A model generated the notes under the pieces. The model saw nothing but the letters and a program-made list of their open reading frames with translations, did not search any database and had not been told where the DNA came from. The position numbers and the translations under genes were made by a program. From Cristatella mucedo (lineage: Eukaryota > Bryozoa > Phylactolaemata > Cristatellidae), in the NCBI GenBank assembly GCA_009760855.2, contig WPIO01000008.1:4407501-4440000 (forward strand): 32,500 bases of DNA, written 5' to 3'. The number at the start of each line of letters is the position of its first letter. Positions within the stretch are counted from its first letter, which is position 1. Positions 27,101-32,500 of this stretch are shown piece by piece.

Positions 27101-27751
27101 ACCTTCGCCTCTCTGATAGTCCTTTACTGCATTCCGAGCTAGGGACAAGGCAATGCTAATGGACCGTGTCAGCCGTCAGCCGGGTGTACAAAACGATAGC
27201 CGCCCTAAAATGTGATAGCGGAGCGCTAGAAAAAAAGCTTTTTACGAGTTTTTCGTTTCGTCGGCTCGAGTTGAACTCACGACCTCCTAAGCCAGCCAGA
27301 GAGCCATGCCAGCTCGTCCCTAGCTTCTGATCGGCGACATTCGACGCTCGCGTTCAGGCCGTCTATATTGGTGTGACTCTGTGGCGAGTTGGCCGCTCCC
27401 TTCCCCTCGCGCTCGTACGCCCCCTGCTCCGGCCCCCGTGTCCTCGCCTAAGCCAGTCGCGTCGTTCTGCTGCGTTACAGCGACGGAGCCTGGCAGCTGC
27501 TGACCTACCTGCTCGAGCGCTGGGACCTGCGGTATATCGTCATACCGTCGGACTGCGTCTGCTCGGTCGTCCGGGTTCGAGGCGACGGCAGAGAGCAAGC
27601 TCAAGCTCACGACATCCTGCTGCTGGAGATCAGGGCCGCGGCCGCCTCTGACGCTCGTGGCGCCCCCGACGCCGCTGGGATGCAGCTCGACGCGGACCCG
27701 AGCTCGGCTGCTCGGGCGGCGCCGCTTCGCGAGCGGCTGCTCAGTTCCTAA
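8403..27751 (+). CDS. METTL23: METTL23 homologue, SAM-dependent methyltransferase, 5 exons, apparently complete
   Basis: METTL23 is a small class I methyltransferase. The mammalian protein is nuclear, has been described as a histone H3 arginine methyltransferase and acts with the ETS factor GABPA. Exons are 8403-8492, 10735-10839, 12132-12384, 16937-17021 and 27481-27751, all GT-AG and phase-compatible, giving 267 residues. Landmarks are [14 protein letters not shown] (near 39-52; human YVWPCAVVLAQYLW), SAM motif [11 protein letters not shown] (65-74), the acidic turn LTDSS (86-90), LNWGEF (118-123), [13 protein letters not shown] (137-149), FWTTYQVR (170-177) and [15 protein letters not shown] (near 190-204). 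The final strand is HDILLLEI, like the human HTVEMLVI. An in-frame TGA 13 bases upstream supports the start at 8403. The tail after HDILLLEI is an Ala/Arg/Asp-rich extension of about 35 residues not present in the human protein I recall. Intron 4 is 10.46 kb and full of transposons. Confidence 0.93.
8941..8964 (+). repeat. Poly-C tract in METTL23 intron 1
   Basis: A run of 15 C (8950-8964) follows CCCCCTCCT. The opposite strand is G-rich and could form a quadruplex. It lies about 450 bp inside the METTL23 transcript. Confidence 0.9.
9010..9890. other. METTL23 intron 1, middle: no recognised feature
   Basis: There is moderate-GC sequence with short unrelated open frames on both strands. I see no transposon protein, exon or structured RNA here. 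Confidence 0.4.
9893..10440 (+). mobile_element. Old, decayed L2-like LINE fragment (C-terminal RT region)
   Basis: Fragments such as [42 protein letters not shown] and then SLYAPTV follow the order of the L2 C-terminal region but with many changes and frame breaks. A (TC)n run at 10138-10160 interrupts it. It is a different, older subfamily from the copies at 3790 and 22048. Confidence 0.75.
10700..10730 (+). repeat. (TC)n microsatellite forming the polypyrimidine tract of METTL23 intron 1
   Basis: TTGC(TC)n runs directly into the acceptor gcag|G of exon 2 at 10735. No other pyrimidine tract is available for this acceptor. Confidence 0.9.
10735..10839 (+). CDS. METTL23: METTL23 exon 2
   Basis: 105 nt, 35 codons, phase 0 at both ends, with donor CTAGAG|gtaggc. 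It encodes the family hallmark [14 protein letters not shown] and ends in HVLE, leading straight into SAM motif I. The acceptor's pyrimidine tract is a (TC)n microsatellite that ends two bases before gcag. Confidence 0.95.
11005..11170 (+). repeat. Left copy of an inverted repeat pair flanking METTL23 exon 3
   Basis: Its reverse complement recurs at 12539-12744. Shared blocks include GATTGGGC.CTTTCTTGA, GAGTG.GGTCC, GCCGACCATTCCAGCT, GTCAAAC and CCTGCTCGCCCCT. It is probably two copies of an undescribed dispersed repeat. No coding function is proved although both strands stay partly open. Confidence 0.8.
11170..11262. repeat. Palindromic (TA)n tract followed by (AT)n(GT)n
   Basis: AGCGCTATA at 11170-11178 and TATAGCGCT at 11207-11215 bracket a (TA)n core. 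A second (AT)n run (11220-11244) and (GT)n (11245-11262) follow. The first part can fold or extrude as a cruciform. It begins exactly where the inverted-repeat homology ends. Confidence 0.85.
11711..11825 (+). repeat. (CA)n microsatellite
   Basis: About 45 uninterrupted CA units are followed by interrupted CAAA/CACA repeats, in METTL23 intron 2. It is likely to be highly polymorphic. The HTHTHT/VCVCVC frames are artefacts. Confidence 0.97.
12132..12384 (+). CDS. METTL23: METTL23 exon 3 (SAM-binding core)
   Basis: 253 nt between ctgctttcag and TCTG|gtgaga. It encodes residues 66-149 plus one base. It carries motif I (LGAGTALPG), the ribose-binding acidic turn (LTDSS), LNWGEF and the motif IV-like IILGSD. 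Skipping it would abolish SAM binding. Confidence 0.95.
12539..12744 (-). repeat. Right copy of the inverted repeat pair flanking METTL23 exon 3
   Basis: It is the reverse complement of the repeat at 11005-11170 and carries about 40 extra bases in its middle. It lies 155 bp beyond the end of exon 3. Confidence 0.8.
12815..12962 (+). mobile_element. tRNA-derived SINE (family B) with an L2-type 3' tail
   Basis: The head (CGACCGAGGTCAA, then GGGCTTGAGCCC as a box-B-like element near 12871-12882) matches the copy at 25100-25250. The tail GTGCC...AGGGCGCCATG is the LINE terminal hairpin. A segment of about 28 bp of the head is tandemly duplicated (12815-12843, 12844-12868). Confidence 0.72.
12963..13503. 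other. METTL23 intron 3: mostly unassigned
   Basis: A short L2-tail-like piece (TTAAGTTTTCTGAGGGTGCT, near 13006-13027) is present. Otherwise nothing is recognised. Confidence 0.4.
13504..13592 (+). repeat. Short degenerate tandem array with CACGTG-like motifs
   Basis: Five units of about 16-21 bp share the pattern (AATTAGT)CACGTGCACATTAGAA, with CACGTG, CACTTG or CATGTG at the core. It is in METTL23 intron 3. Confidence 0.75.
13890..15190 (-). pseudogene. Decayed hAT transposase (ZMYM1/TTF-type lineage)
   Basis: The minus strand reads, in order, [20 protein letters not shown] near 15190-15130, [19 protein letters not shown] near 15110-15050, then TFFGTIES and a C-terminal dimerisation signature [20 protein letters not shown] followed by [20 protein letters not shown] near 14110-13960. 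These are the conserved blocks of hAT transposases related to zinc-finger MYM proteins (family patterns YDNAS.M.G, C.NHSLNL.GVHAA, SVASCERSFSKLKLIK, LRSTM.QERL). Stops and frameshifts separate them, so it is a fossil. No terminal inverted repeats were identified. It is antisense in METTL23 intron 3. Confidence 0.85.
15341..15430 (+). repeat. 45-bp tandem duplication
   Basis: The unit at 15341-15385 is repeated without change at 15386-15430. The copies are identical, so the duplication is recent or maintained. No function is apparent. Confidence 0.95.
15431..16936. other. METTL23 intron 3, right part
   Basis: No coding feature is recognised. It holds a C-run near 15650-15659 and the perfect hairpin at 15932-15968. 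The rest looks unique. Confidence 0.45.
15932..15968. repeat. Perfect 16-bp inverted repeat with two CACGTG cores
   Basis: Arms TGTGCATATCACGTGT and ACACGTGATATGCACA are exact reverse complements separated by the 5-nt loop CACGC. No surrounding transposon is identified. Confidence 0.97.
16937..17021 (+). CDS. METTL23: METTL23 exon 4
   Basis: 85 nt between cctttcgcag and CGGAG|gtgcgt. It encodes D150 (split codon), [20 protein letters not shown] and WTTYQVR, equivalent to the human DFEDILATIYFLMHKNP and WSTYQVR. Confidence 0.95.
17022..17821. other. METTL23 intron 4, first part: nothing recognised
   Basis: There is AT-richer unique-looking sequence. Open frames at 17125-17436 and 17192-17380 have no family resemblance and no splice-compatible METTL23 continuation. 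Confidence 0.4.
17822..17902 (-). mobile_element. L2-like 3' tail fragment
   Basis: On the minus strand CATGTGAAGTACCTAGAAAG is followed by a TTCTGAGTACTTTGAGCG-like segment and ATTATTATTA, the degenerate LINE terminus. Confidence 0.6.
18600..18710 (+). repeat. GT/GC-rich degenerate purine-pyrimidine repeat
   Basis: Alternating GTGTGTGC and GCGTGCATGC sequence, including a repeated TGTCTGAGCGTGCATGCG block, in METTL23 intron 4. It has potential to form Z-DNA. Confidence 0.7.
18727..19222 (-). mobile_element. Decayed L2-like LINE 3' part
   Basis: The minus strand contains [31 protein letters not shown] and [13 protein letters not shown], remnants of the ORF2 C-terminus, followed by the terminal tail and an AT-rich end. 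Frames are broken. It belongs to an older subfamily also seen at 28685-28876. Confidence 0.82.
19223..21585. other. METTL23 intron 4: long stretch without recognised features
   Basis: No transposon protein, exon or tandem repeat stands out. Short open frames on both strands look random. An exon-like peptide near 20030-20060 was considered for METTL23 and rejected. Confidence 0.4.
21586..21690 (+). mobile_element. L2-like 3' tail fragment
   Basis: CCTTTGCAGCACATGTAGAA, GTGCCC and GAGGGCGCTATG keep the hairpin stem of the family terminus, followed by a short ATT remnant. The minisatellite follows directly. Confidence 0.7.
21711..21945 (+). repeat. 15-bp GC-rich minisatellite, about 14 units
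   Basis: The unit is CCGCCTCGGGCTCCG, with CTC/CTT variants and one shortened unit near 21733-21740. Because 15 is a multiple of three, all frames stay open (EAAEP repeats on the minus strand, PPRAP on the plus strand). That is a property of the repeat and not evidence of a gene. Confidence 0.95.
22048..23020 (+). mobile_element. Young L2-like LINE, 5'-truncated, with a two-base frameshift
   Basis: It starts within the segment equal to 4035 of the copy at 3790-4990 and is highly similar through [20 protein letters not shown] and the C-terminus. A small insertion at about 22436-22441 shifts the frame, so the ORF is split (to about 22440, then 22430-22756 in another frame). The 3' UTR, a perfect 8-bp terminal stem (AAAGCGCC 22947-22954 with GGCGCTTT 22979-22986) and (ATT)n at 22994-23021 are intact. 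It is sense-oriented in METTL23 intron 4. Confidence 0.92.
23312..23498 (-). mobile_element. tRNA-derived SINE (family A), copy 1
   Basis: On the minus strand it begins GAGCCGTGATGGC. It has a TGGCACACTAGG box-A-like element and an exact box B GGTTCGATTCC (forward 23425-23435), then a conserved body and an AT-rich tail. GGCTCGCT occurs at both edges (23304-23311 and 23491-23498), a candidate target duplication. It is not a tRNA gene: there is no acceptor stem and two related copies lie nearby. Confidence 0.85.
23499..23957. other. METTL23 intron 4: no recognised feature
   Basis: AT-rich unique-looking sequence without supported genes or repeats. Confidence 0.4.
23958..24110 (+). mobile_element. 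L2-like 3' end fragment with (ATT)n tail
   Basis: It shares the 3'-UTR motif (TGTTGACATTGAGCATGC, then CCACTAATCATT), the GAAGTGCC...GGGCCCTATG terminus and pure (ATT)n at 24079-24110. Confidence 0.78.
24268..24345 (+). repeat. Degenerate TC-rich tract
   Basis: TC-rich simple sequence (for example CTTCTCTCTCTCTCTCTGTC) in METTL23 intron 4. The SLSLSL frames across it are artefacts. Confidence 0.75.
24740..25090 (+). mobile_element. Old L2-like LINE fragment, RT fingers/palm region
   Basis: [33 protein letters not shown] and [11 protein letters not shown] correspond to the family pattern LERV..QLN..L, F.SGFR...STET.LL and LLDLSAAFD of L2/CR1-group reverse transcriptases. Further on is a CQIVDANA-like piece near 25051-25072. 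Frames are broken. Confidence 0.8.
25100..25250 (+). mobile_element. tRNA-derived SINE (family B) with L2-type 3' tail
   Basis: It has the head ACGACCGAGGTCAATGTGAT, a box-B-like GGGATCGAGCCC (25166-25177), then GTGTAAAGTGCCTG...GGTCGCTATACAAA, the LINE terminus. It sits between two pieces of the same old LINE (24740-25090 and 25288-25430). Confidence 0.78.
25288..25430 (+). mobile_element. Old L2-like LINE fragment, downstream of YADD
   Basis: In shifting frames it reads remnants of the segment [19 protein letters not shown], which follows the YADD box in the intact copy at 3790-4990. It is probably part of the same insertion as 24740-25090, with the middle deleted. Confidence 0.65.
25452..25610 (-). 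mobile_element. tRNA-derived SINE (family A), copy 2, diverged
   Basis: The minus strand carries TTAGCCCGGTGGTAAGGTGC and box B GGTTCGAGTCC (forward 25543-25553). The body (GCGACAGAAGAG, TTAACGGCTATC, GGGCGATGACAA) matches copies 1 and 3. Confidence 0.82.
25658..25844 (+). mobile_element. SPIN-like ('space invader') non-autonomous hAT transposon, 187 bp
   Basis: Terminal inverted repeats are CAGTGATTCTCAACCT at 25658-25673 and AGGTTGAGAACCGCTG at 25829-25844. Blocks TTTAATACAGTTTCTCATGT, GTGACCCCCAAACATAAAAT, GTTTTCCGATGGTCTTAGGC and CGACCCCTGTGAAAGGG agree, from memory, with the SPIN_NA consensus from tetrapods. The flanks CTCTAGCC and CTCAACCG agree at 5 of 8 positions, a weak trace of the 8-bp hAT duplication; CTCTAGCC fits the hAT target preference for a central CTAG. 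No transposase is encoded. It is in METTL23 intron 4. Confidence 0.9.
25853..27230. other. METTL23 intron 4, last part
   Basis: A tRNA-like patch with a GAGTTCGAGGC box-B-like element lies near 26500-26515, and a C-run at 26578-26586. Long open frames at 26174-26701 reflect GC-rich sequence with no recognisable family. Nothing else is supported. Confidence 0.4.
27240..27320 (-). repeat. tRNA-like remnant, possible SINE
   Basis: The minus strand contains GAGCTGGCATGGCTCTC and GGTCGTGAGTTCAACTCGAG, resembling boxes A and B of a Pol III promoter. It is isolated, with no partner copy in the window. Confidence 0.35.
27481..27751 (+). CDS. METTL23: METTL23 exon 5 (terminal, with stop)
   Basis: It follows tgcgttacag after a 10.46-kb intron. 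The first C completes Ser178, and the frame stays open for 89 codons to TAA at 27749-27751. [19 protein letters not shown] matches the human WSLEALLYKWDMKCVHIP, and HDILLLEI matches HTVEMLVI. The loop between them is divergent, and the last roughly 35 residues are low-complexity Ala/Arg/Asp. A further splice inside this exon is possible but not needed. Confidence 0.86.
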
Positions 27752-28510
27752 GCGGCTGGCCCACGCGGCGGCAGCCGCAGCACAGCAGGCAACCCTTGCG
27801 TGCTGCCTGCTGCTGCTGCTGTGCACTTTCCACGTGCATAGCTGCAACCGAACTTTCAACTGCAGCGTTTGACGCCGATGCGAGCCACCACTGCTTCGCC
27901 CTGGCGGCCGGCGCTTAGGAAGTGGGGGAGGCAGCGTACCCAGTGTCTCTGAAGCCCCGAGTCCGGCGGTTGGGCGAAAGGAGAGCGTACGAGTGCCTCG
28001 CTGACCCCGTACGTGCGCCGGCCGCTCCAAGCCTTACTGGGGCGCCTTGCTCGGAGCGTCGGCGCTGTTGTCTGAGTCTTTCGCCTGCATGCCACTCCTT
28101 TTTATTGTTGAACGCCTGGGACTCGGCGGAACGATTTTTTTTAGGGGAGTCTTGATACCCGCCGAGCATTACACGCTACTGGCGTGCAGATAGGGGCCCC
28201 TCTCACGTCGACCGAAGCCTGCAGTTGCGGTTGCCTCGACGGCGAGATTGAATTTCCAAAGACTTCGGGGATGTCTCCGAATTTTTTGCCTACTCAACTA
28301 GGGGAAAAGTTCCGCCGATACCGATGCGGATATGCACGCGAATTTCGCGTTTAACCGCACCTCAGATGCCGACGGCCCAAGAGCACTGCCGGCGGCAGCA
28401 GACGACGACCCCCTCATCGCAAATCGCGTTCCTGCCGTCAGCCGCTTGCAGACGAGCAGCACCGGAACGGAAGCAGTGAAAATATAATGGGTATTGGAAA
28501 TGCTTGGTCC
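27752..28510. other. Downstream of METTL23: 3' UTR or intergenic
   Basis: GC-rich DNA follows the stop. No AATAAA is seen close by, so the transcript end cannot be placed. Open frames across it have no family resemblance. Confidence 0.4.
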
Positions 28511-28514
28511 GAGT

Positions 28515-28625
28515 CGCACAAGCTCGTCGTAAAACAGACAGCGAATCGAACCTAGTATCTCGATTGCTGGTCGAGCTGGCTGAGCCGGCATCCGCCGATT
28601 CCAGCGTTTAACCCTGGCGCCAGGC
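28515..28625 (-). repeat. tRNA-like remnant, possible SINE
   Basis: The minus strand has GCTCGACCAGCAATCGAGAT followed by box B AGGTTCGATTCGC. It may be a diverged tRNA-SINE. It lies next to the LINE tail at 28685-28876. Confidence 0.4.
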
Positions 28626-28684
28626 GTGGGGTAGCTCCATCGCCGGGCGGCAGGGGAACTAAGGAACGGCGGTCGCTGCACGAT

Positions 28685-28876
28685 AGCGGAATAATGATAA
28701 TACATTTCCCAAGCGCCCTTAGAGAACTCAATCTCTTTCTTGGCACTGCAGATGCTGTATAGAAAGCGGTGGCAACATCCGCAAGCAGCAGGCACAGTGT
28801 AAGCAGTACAAGCATATGAAAGAAGAATCACAAAGTCCCGTCAAATGCTGTAATAAGCAGGTGTGTTTTAAGCAGC
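28685..28876 (-). mobile_element. Old L2-like 3' end fragment
   Basis: The minus strand contains GCTTAAAACACACCTGCTTA, TACAGCATTTGACGGGACTT and the terminal CCAAGAAAGAGATTGAGTTC with TCTAAGGGCGCTTGG. It is the same subfamily as 18727-19222. Confidence 0.75.
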
Positions 28877-28939
28877 CGATTGCCTATCGCGAGGTGACCT
28901 GTGCGAAGCACTGCGGATGCGAACGAGCCGAAGGAGACC

Positions 28940-29172
28940 GACGATTCCGATCGACTTCGATACCTGAGTTCGAGATGGTACCTCGGTTCCTTGTGACTCC
29001 CGTTCTCTGTGCGCTTGGTCATGTTGGCACTGTGCATGTTCCCACTAGCCGGTTTTGCTCGCTGACATCGGAGTGTGACGAGTAGCCATTCGGTCACACT
29101 GTCTTTGCAGCTCGTGTAAAGTGCCGGAAAAAGATGAGCTGTCCGAGGGCGCTATGCAAATTTATTATTACT
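28940..29172 (+). mobile_element. L2-like 3' tail, possibly a SINE with a tRNA-like head
   Basis: The tail part (about 29010-29172) has GTTGGCACTGTGCATGTTCC, AAAGTGCCGG, GAGGGCGCTATGCAAA and ATTATTAC. The segment before it has CCTGAGTTCGAGATGG, a box-B-like element, so this may be a third SINE type using the LINE tail. Confidence 0.6.
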
Positions 29173-30205
29173 AGCGTGAGCTTTGAGCGGTAGCTTTGAC
29201 CCGGTTCACACTCTGCCGCTGCCACCGCTCTGGCTCCACCAGCTAATACTGAGGTGCTGAGCGAATTCTCGCGGTCGCTCGGCCGGTGGCGCCACGCCGA
29301 ACCGTTTGCCGCGCTAGCGGGGCAGTGCGCTCGTAATTTTCGCGTCGTTCGAGGTTACGCTCGTGATTTGTTGACAAATAATCGCCGGCGGTTGCTACCG
29401 AATGCCCTGACCGCGAACGGCCCGGGTCGTACGATCTCCAACGCGCTTAGCAGTTGGCTGGCGTCTGCTGGGTAGAGGTTGAGCATGCACGACGTTCCGT
29501 CGTCCTCGAACGAACAGCAGGTTCGGCCGAGGTTGACGCCGGGATTTCGTCTTGCGTGAGGTGAATCGTCAGGCGCACGTCGGCAGGCTCGCGTCGGCAG
29601 GCGCGACCGAAAGATCGTAGCCAATTATCTATTTATGGTTAACGCTGCTTGTTTACTTACACTACTGAATGCGATGGCGAGACGTATCGGATGCCGCTCT
29701 AGTATTTATTAGCTCCTAAACGGTCCGATAGCGTGATTGCATCGCAATTGCCATGACTAAAGGTGTCGTAAACTCTACGACTGCCATGATTGAGCTTAAG
29801 TCTGCAGCCGTGGTGGTCAGAGCAGTACCGAGTCTACAGCGCCGTTCGAGGGCTTCGCGGCTCGTAGAATCGCTCCCGGTTCATGCTGACAGGATGAACT
29901 TTGGCGGAGAGGAGGACCATGGAAGCGAGCAAGCGAGTGCTTTATTGTTTAGCGACCATTGTTCACGCGTTCCCCGCTATCCGGCCTGCCGGCCTAAAAA
30001 GGCGTGGCGACCTTGTCTCCTGCTCGCTAATCCCCACGCTGGCTACAACTATGTCAACGAGATGCACCCTGTAAAATAATCCAAAGCTTAGAGCATCGTC
30101 GTAAAGCCGTTCAAGAGGGCACGCTGTACAACTATCGGTCGGCCGGTCTAGTTCGCATGGATACTACGCTTGTGCCACTACACAAATTAGTGAGGGTTAG
30201 ACGGC
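29173..30205. other. Stretch without recognised features
   Basis: GC-rich sequence with several open frames on both strands (29254-29475, 29753-30079), none resembling a known family. Confidence 0.4.
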
Positions 30206-30212
30206 CGTAGCA

Positions 30213-30402
30213 TTGGAAATAAAATAAATAAATACTAGCTGATTTAACAGCCTCTTTGTGTATTCTGACAGAGGAGCCTTAAAGGCTATCACCATTGCTT
30301 GCATCGGCAATAAAGCATTGCCCACCGTAGGATTCCAACCCAAACCCTCTGGACCGAGATCGTGAAAGCAACCACCTTACCCAGTAAGCCGTCAAGGCTC
30401 AC
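30213..30402 (-). mobile_element. tRNA-derived SINE (family A), copy 3
   Basis: It has the same body as copy 1 (TACTAGCTGATTTAACAGCC, GACAGAGGAGCC, AAAGGCTATCACCA). Box B is mutated (forward GGATTCCAACC, 30330-30340). The tail is an (AAAT)n-like run at 30209-30230. Confidence 0.84.
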
Positions 30403-31019
30403 CGTAGAGTCCATTATCCATGCAAGTATAAAGTTACAGGTGCCTTCAAAGAACTTTTAATTAGTAGTCATTGCAGTAAAAGAATACTGAATAGCCATAT
30501 TTAATTGGACGGCTTTAAAAGGTTGCGTGCACCCAGCAGATGCTATGTCAAGACGAGAGAGAGAACGTGCTCCTTGAAAGCGTCAGTTAGATGTGCGAGA
30601 CCTGGAAATCACGGTTAGGCACGCCTGGCGATCGAAACAAGCCATGTACACCTCGCCTCGAACGAAAGAAGCACAGCAAAAGAACTTTTAAGTCTAGCAC
30701 GAGCGATTGCTGCTCACTAGGTGGAATTTCTTTGGCAATATTAAGGAATGCGTGAAACGTCATTTTTGAAATTACATAAGTCTGTTATGTTTGCAGGCTG
30801 TTAAAAGAGAGAAAAGAGATCATGCATGAAGTTCGCTCTGTCTAAGAGTTTGGCGGGAACCGACTTCGTAGTCGTGCGACTACTTCTGCATGGTAAACCC
30901 GTCCAAACGTCGAACTGGGAAGAGCGTGCCTCCCGCCGTGTGTCCGGACTTCCGCTCCTTCATCCGTCGTGCCAGTACCGCTATACTGTCCCGATCTATC
31001 TGTTCCCTCCACCGCTCCG
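30403..31019. other. Stretch without recognised features
   Basis: No exon, transposon protein or tandem repeat is recognised. Confidence 0.4.
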
Positions 31020-31760
31020 GTGAGGGGTGAGCCATCTTCAGGAGAGAGCATCGGGTCAGACATCGAGGAGCTTAGTGCAGATCCAGATTCCAATTTCACA
31101 GATGCGGCCCAGGAGAGAAAGTCATACTTTCCTAATCAGAGAGACCTTAGCGATCTGACCAGAGACCTTGCTAGTACAAGTTCCAATGCACAGCTTCTGA
31201 GATTTAGGCTACAGGGGAGGGAACTGTCGGATGAAAGTGTGAAAACAATTCCGCAAAGGCCCGCTATCTTTTTCCATCTTTAGTGGGCAAGCTTTATTAT
31301 GTTTCTGCAACAATGTGGCCGGCCTATCGAATGCTTTTGGTATTACCAAAGTTAATTGCACCTATTCATGCATCGAAATTTTGCTGAGTGCCTTGAAGTA
31401 CGGCGTCTATTGCCGGGAAGTCACCGGAGATTTTAAACTGACGTCATTCCTCGTTGGCCTCCACGGTCCTATCTTACCAAGTTCCCCTGTTTTCTTTGCT
31501 CACTGGACGCTGCCTGAACGCTGAGACGGATAATGCAAAAGGGACTGGACACAGTAGACTTACTTCTCTGTTGGGAAGAACATCAAGCTGTGCCGCTGGA
31601 ATTCCGCCGGCAGACCCTCGAAATGTGCTGATGCCGACACTGTAGTGCACATCAAGTTCAAGGGCTCAGCGAGCTATTTGTCACGGCTCTAGAGACTAAG
31701 TCAGCAGCCTTCAAGTACCTCAAAAGATTTCTTTCCCCAGCTGTCAAAGGCTGTCAAAGT
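31020..31760 (+). pseudogene. Decayed repeat-borne ORF of unknown function
   Basis: In order and in shifting frames it reads FPNQRDLSDLTRDLASTSSN, LQGRELSDESVK, then FCNNVAGLSNAFGIT, LSALKYGVYCREVTGDFKLT followed by SFLVGLHG, then PADPRNVLMPTL and finally AFKYL-like sequence. I recall this block order (PNQRDL.DLIRDL, CNNV.GL..A.GI, L.YG...EVIGDFK...FL.GLQGG, LVDP.KVLMP.LHIKLGL, AFKYL) from an uncharacterised protein present in many copies in several invertebrate genomes. Stops and indels break it throughout. The multi-copy distribution suggests a mobile-element origin, but the element class is not known to me. Confidence 0.6.
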
Positions 31761-31949
31761 GGAAAGCTGGTATCGTATCGCGTCGAATCGCATATACAGA
31801 AAATCACAGGCTGCGTTGTTGGTTCACCAAGAAGCAGAACGGAGCGGAGAAAGCGGCCTAAAACAGCCTCCTTAGATTACTTTACGTGCTCTGGGCAATC
31901 AGGCGGCTGAAAGCTACGGGCAGCTGGCCTCATTGCAAACTATGCCAAC

Positions 31950-32160
31950 ATGGGATGCTGAATGTACATTGTGTTTGCTCTCTGTTTGCTTATGCGTACT
32001 CACACTGTGCATACTATCACTAATCATTTAATGCATGCTGACACTGCAAGTTGCGATTCACACTATGGTCACACTTCCTTTACAACATATGTAAAGTGCG
32101 TAGAAAGAGATAAAGTTCTCCAAGGATGCAATGCAAATGTATTATTATTATTATCATTAG
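31950..32160 (+). mobile_element. L2-like 3' end fragment with (ATT)n tail
   Basis: It contains the duplicated 3'-UTR motif (CTCACACTGTGCATACTATC, ACTAATCATT, GCATGCTGACACTG), then CATATGTAAAGTGCGTAGAA with AAAGTTCTCC, and an ATT tail at 32138-32156. Confidence 0.78.
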
Positions 32161-32500
32161 CCCAGAGTCCATATCCATGATGTTCATCTTGAAAAATTTA
32201 AGGAGATTATGAGACGTTACTTAGTTGAACAAGGCAAGGCTTTTCACCAGGATTTACTAGAGTTGTAGCCGGAAAATATTCTCATTTCTGAATCCTTCAT
32301 TTTTGCACGACTTCAAAGTAAAAACGAGTAAATTTCGATCCACTCAACTTCGTTCTTTCCAAATCTGAACCACGAGACGCGTTAATTTCAAGTCAATCCC
32401 TTTAATGGTCACGAAAGCAAAGTTTCCATGCAGAGATTAGTGGCCATTTTCTATACTAATACGGCATAAGTATTTAGGAAATAACACTTTATATCCGGGA
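32161..32500. other. Right end of window: no recognised feature
   Basis: AT-rich sequence without supported genes or repeats. Confidence 0.4.

Noticed and set aside
27320-28030. 236-codon minus-strand frame
   Set aside because: It is a shadow of METTL23 exon 5 and neighbouring GC-rich sequence on the opposite strand.

Overview
This is a stretch of animal nuclear genome. The evidence is two split protein-coding genes with GT-AG introns, abundant L2-like non-LTR retrotransposons, tRNA-derived SINEs, hAT DNA transposons and long simple-sequence runs ((GA)n, (CA)n, (TA)n, (ATT)n). The species cannot be named from sequence alone. Exons are GC-rich and third-position biased. The multi-exon form of the huntingtin-partner gene differs from the intronless human copy, which suggests an invertebrate or early-branching chordate (inference).

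The window is organised around one point. Two conserved genes start head to head with only 126 bp between their start codons (8276 and 8403), inside a CpG-rich domain of about 7590-9010. Leftward runs a homologue of F8A/HAP40, the 40-kDa huntingtin-associated, TPR-like protein. Seven coding exons (8218-8276, 6899-6945, 6116-6188, 5694-5853, 1855-1923, 1362-1424, 1054-1174) give the first 197 residues; the 3' exons lie beyond the left edge. Rightward runs a homologue of METTL23, a SAM-dependent protein methyltransferase. It has five exons (8403-8492, 10735-10839, 12132-12384, 16937-17021, 27481-27751) and appears complete at 267 residues. None of these exons stands out by ORF length. I found them by joining splice-compatible pieces whose translations line up along the known families.

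Almost everything else is repeat. One young L2-like LINE family is present as large copies at 1-726, 3790-4990 and 22048-23020, with older or 5'-truncated pieces throughout. All share a 3' hairpin followed by an (ATT)n tail, and a tRNA-derived SINE family (12815-12962, 25100-25250) carries the same tail. A second tRNA-SINE family occurs three times (23312-23498, 25452-25610, 30213-30402). A 187-bp element at 25658-25844 has the ends and body of SPIN ('space invader') non-autonomous hAT transposons, a family known for horizontal transfer between phyla. A decayed ZMYM/TTF-type hAT transposase lies at 13890-15190, and a decayed uncharacterised repeat-borne ORF at 31020-31760.

Beyond the METTL23 stop at 27751 I see only repeats and featureless sequence to the right edge. 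Neither 3' UTR nor any poly(A) signal is assigned with confidence.
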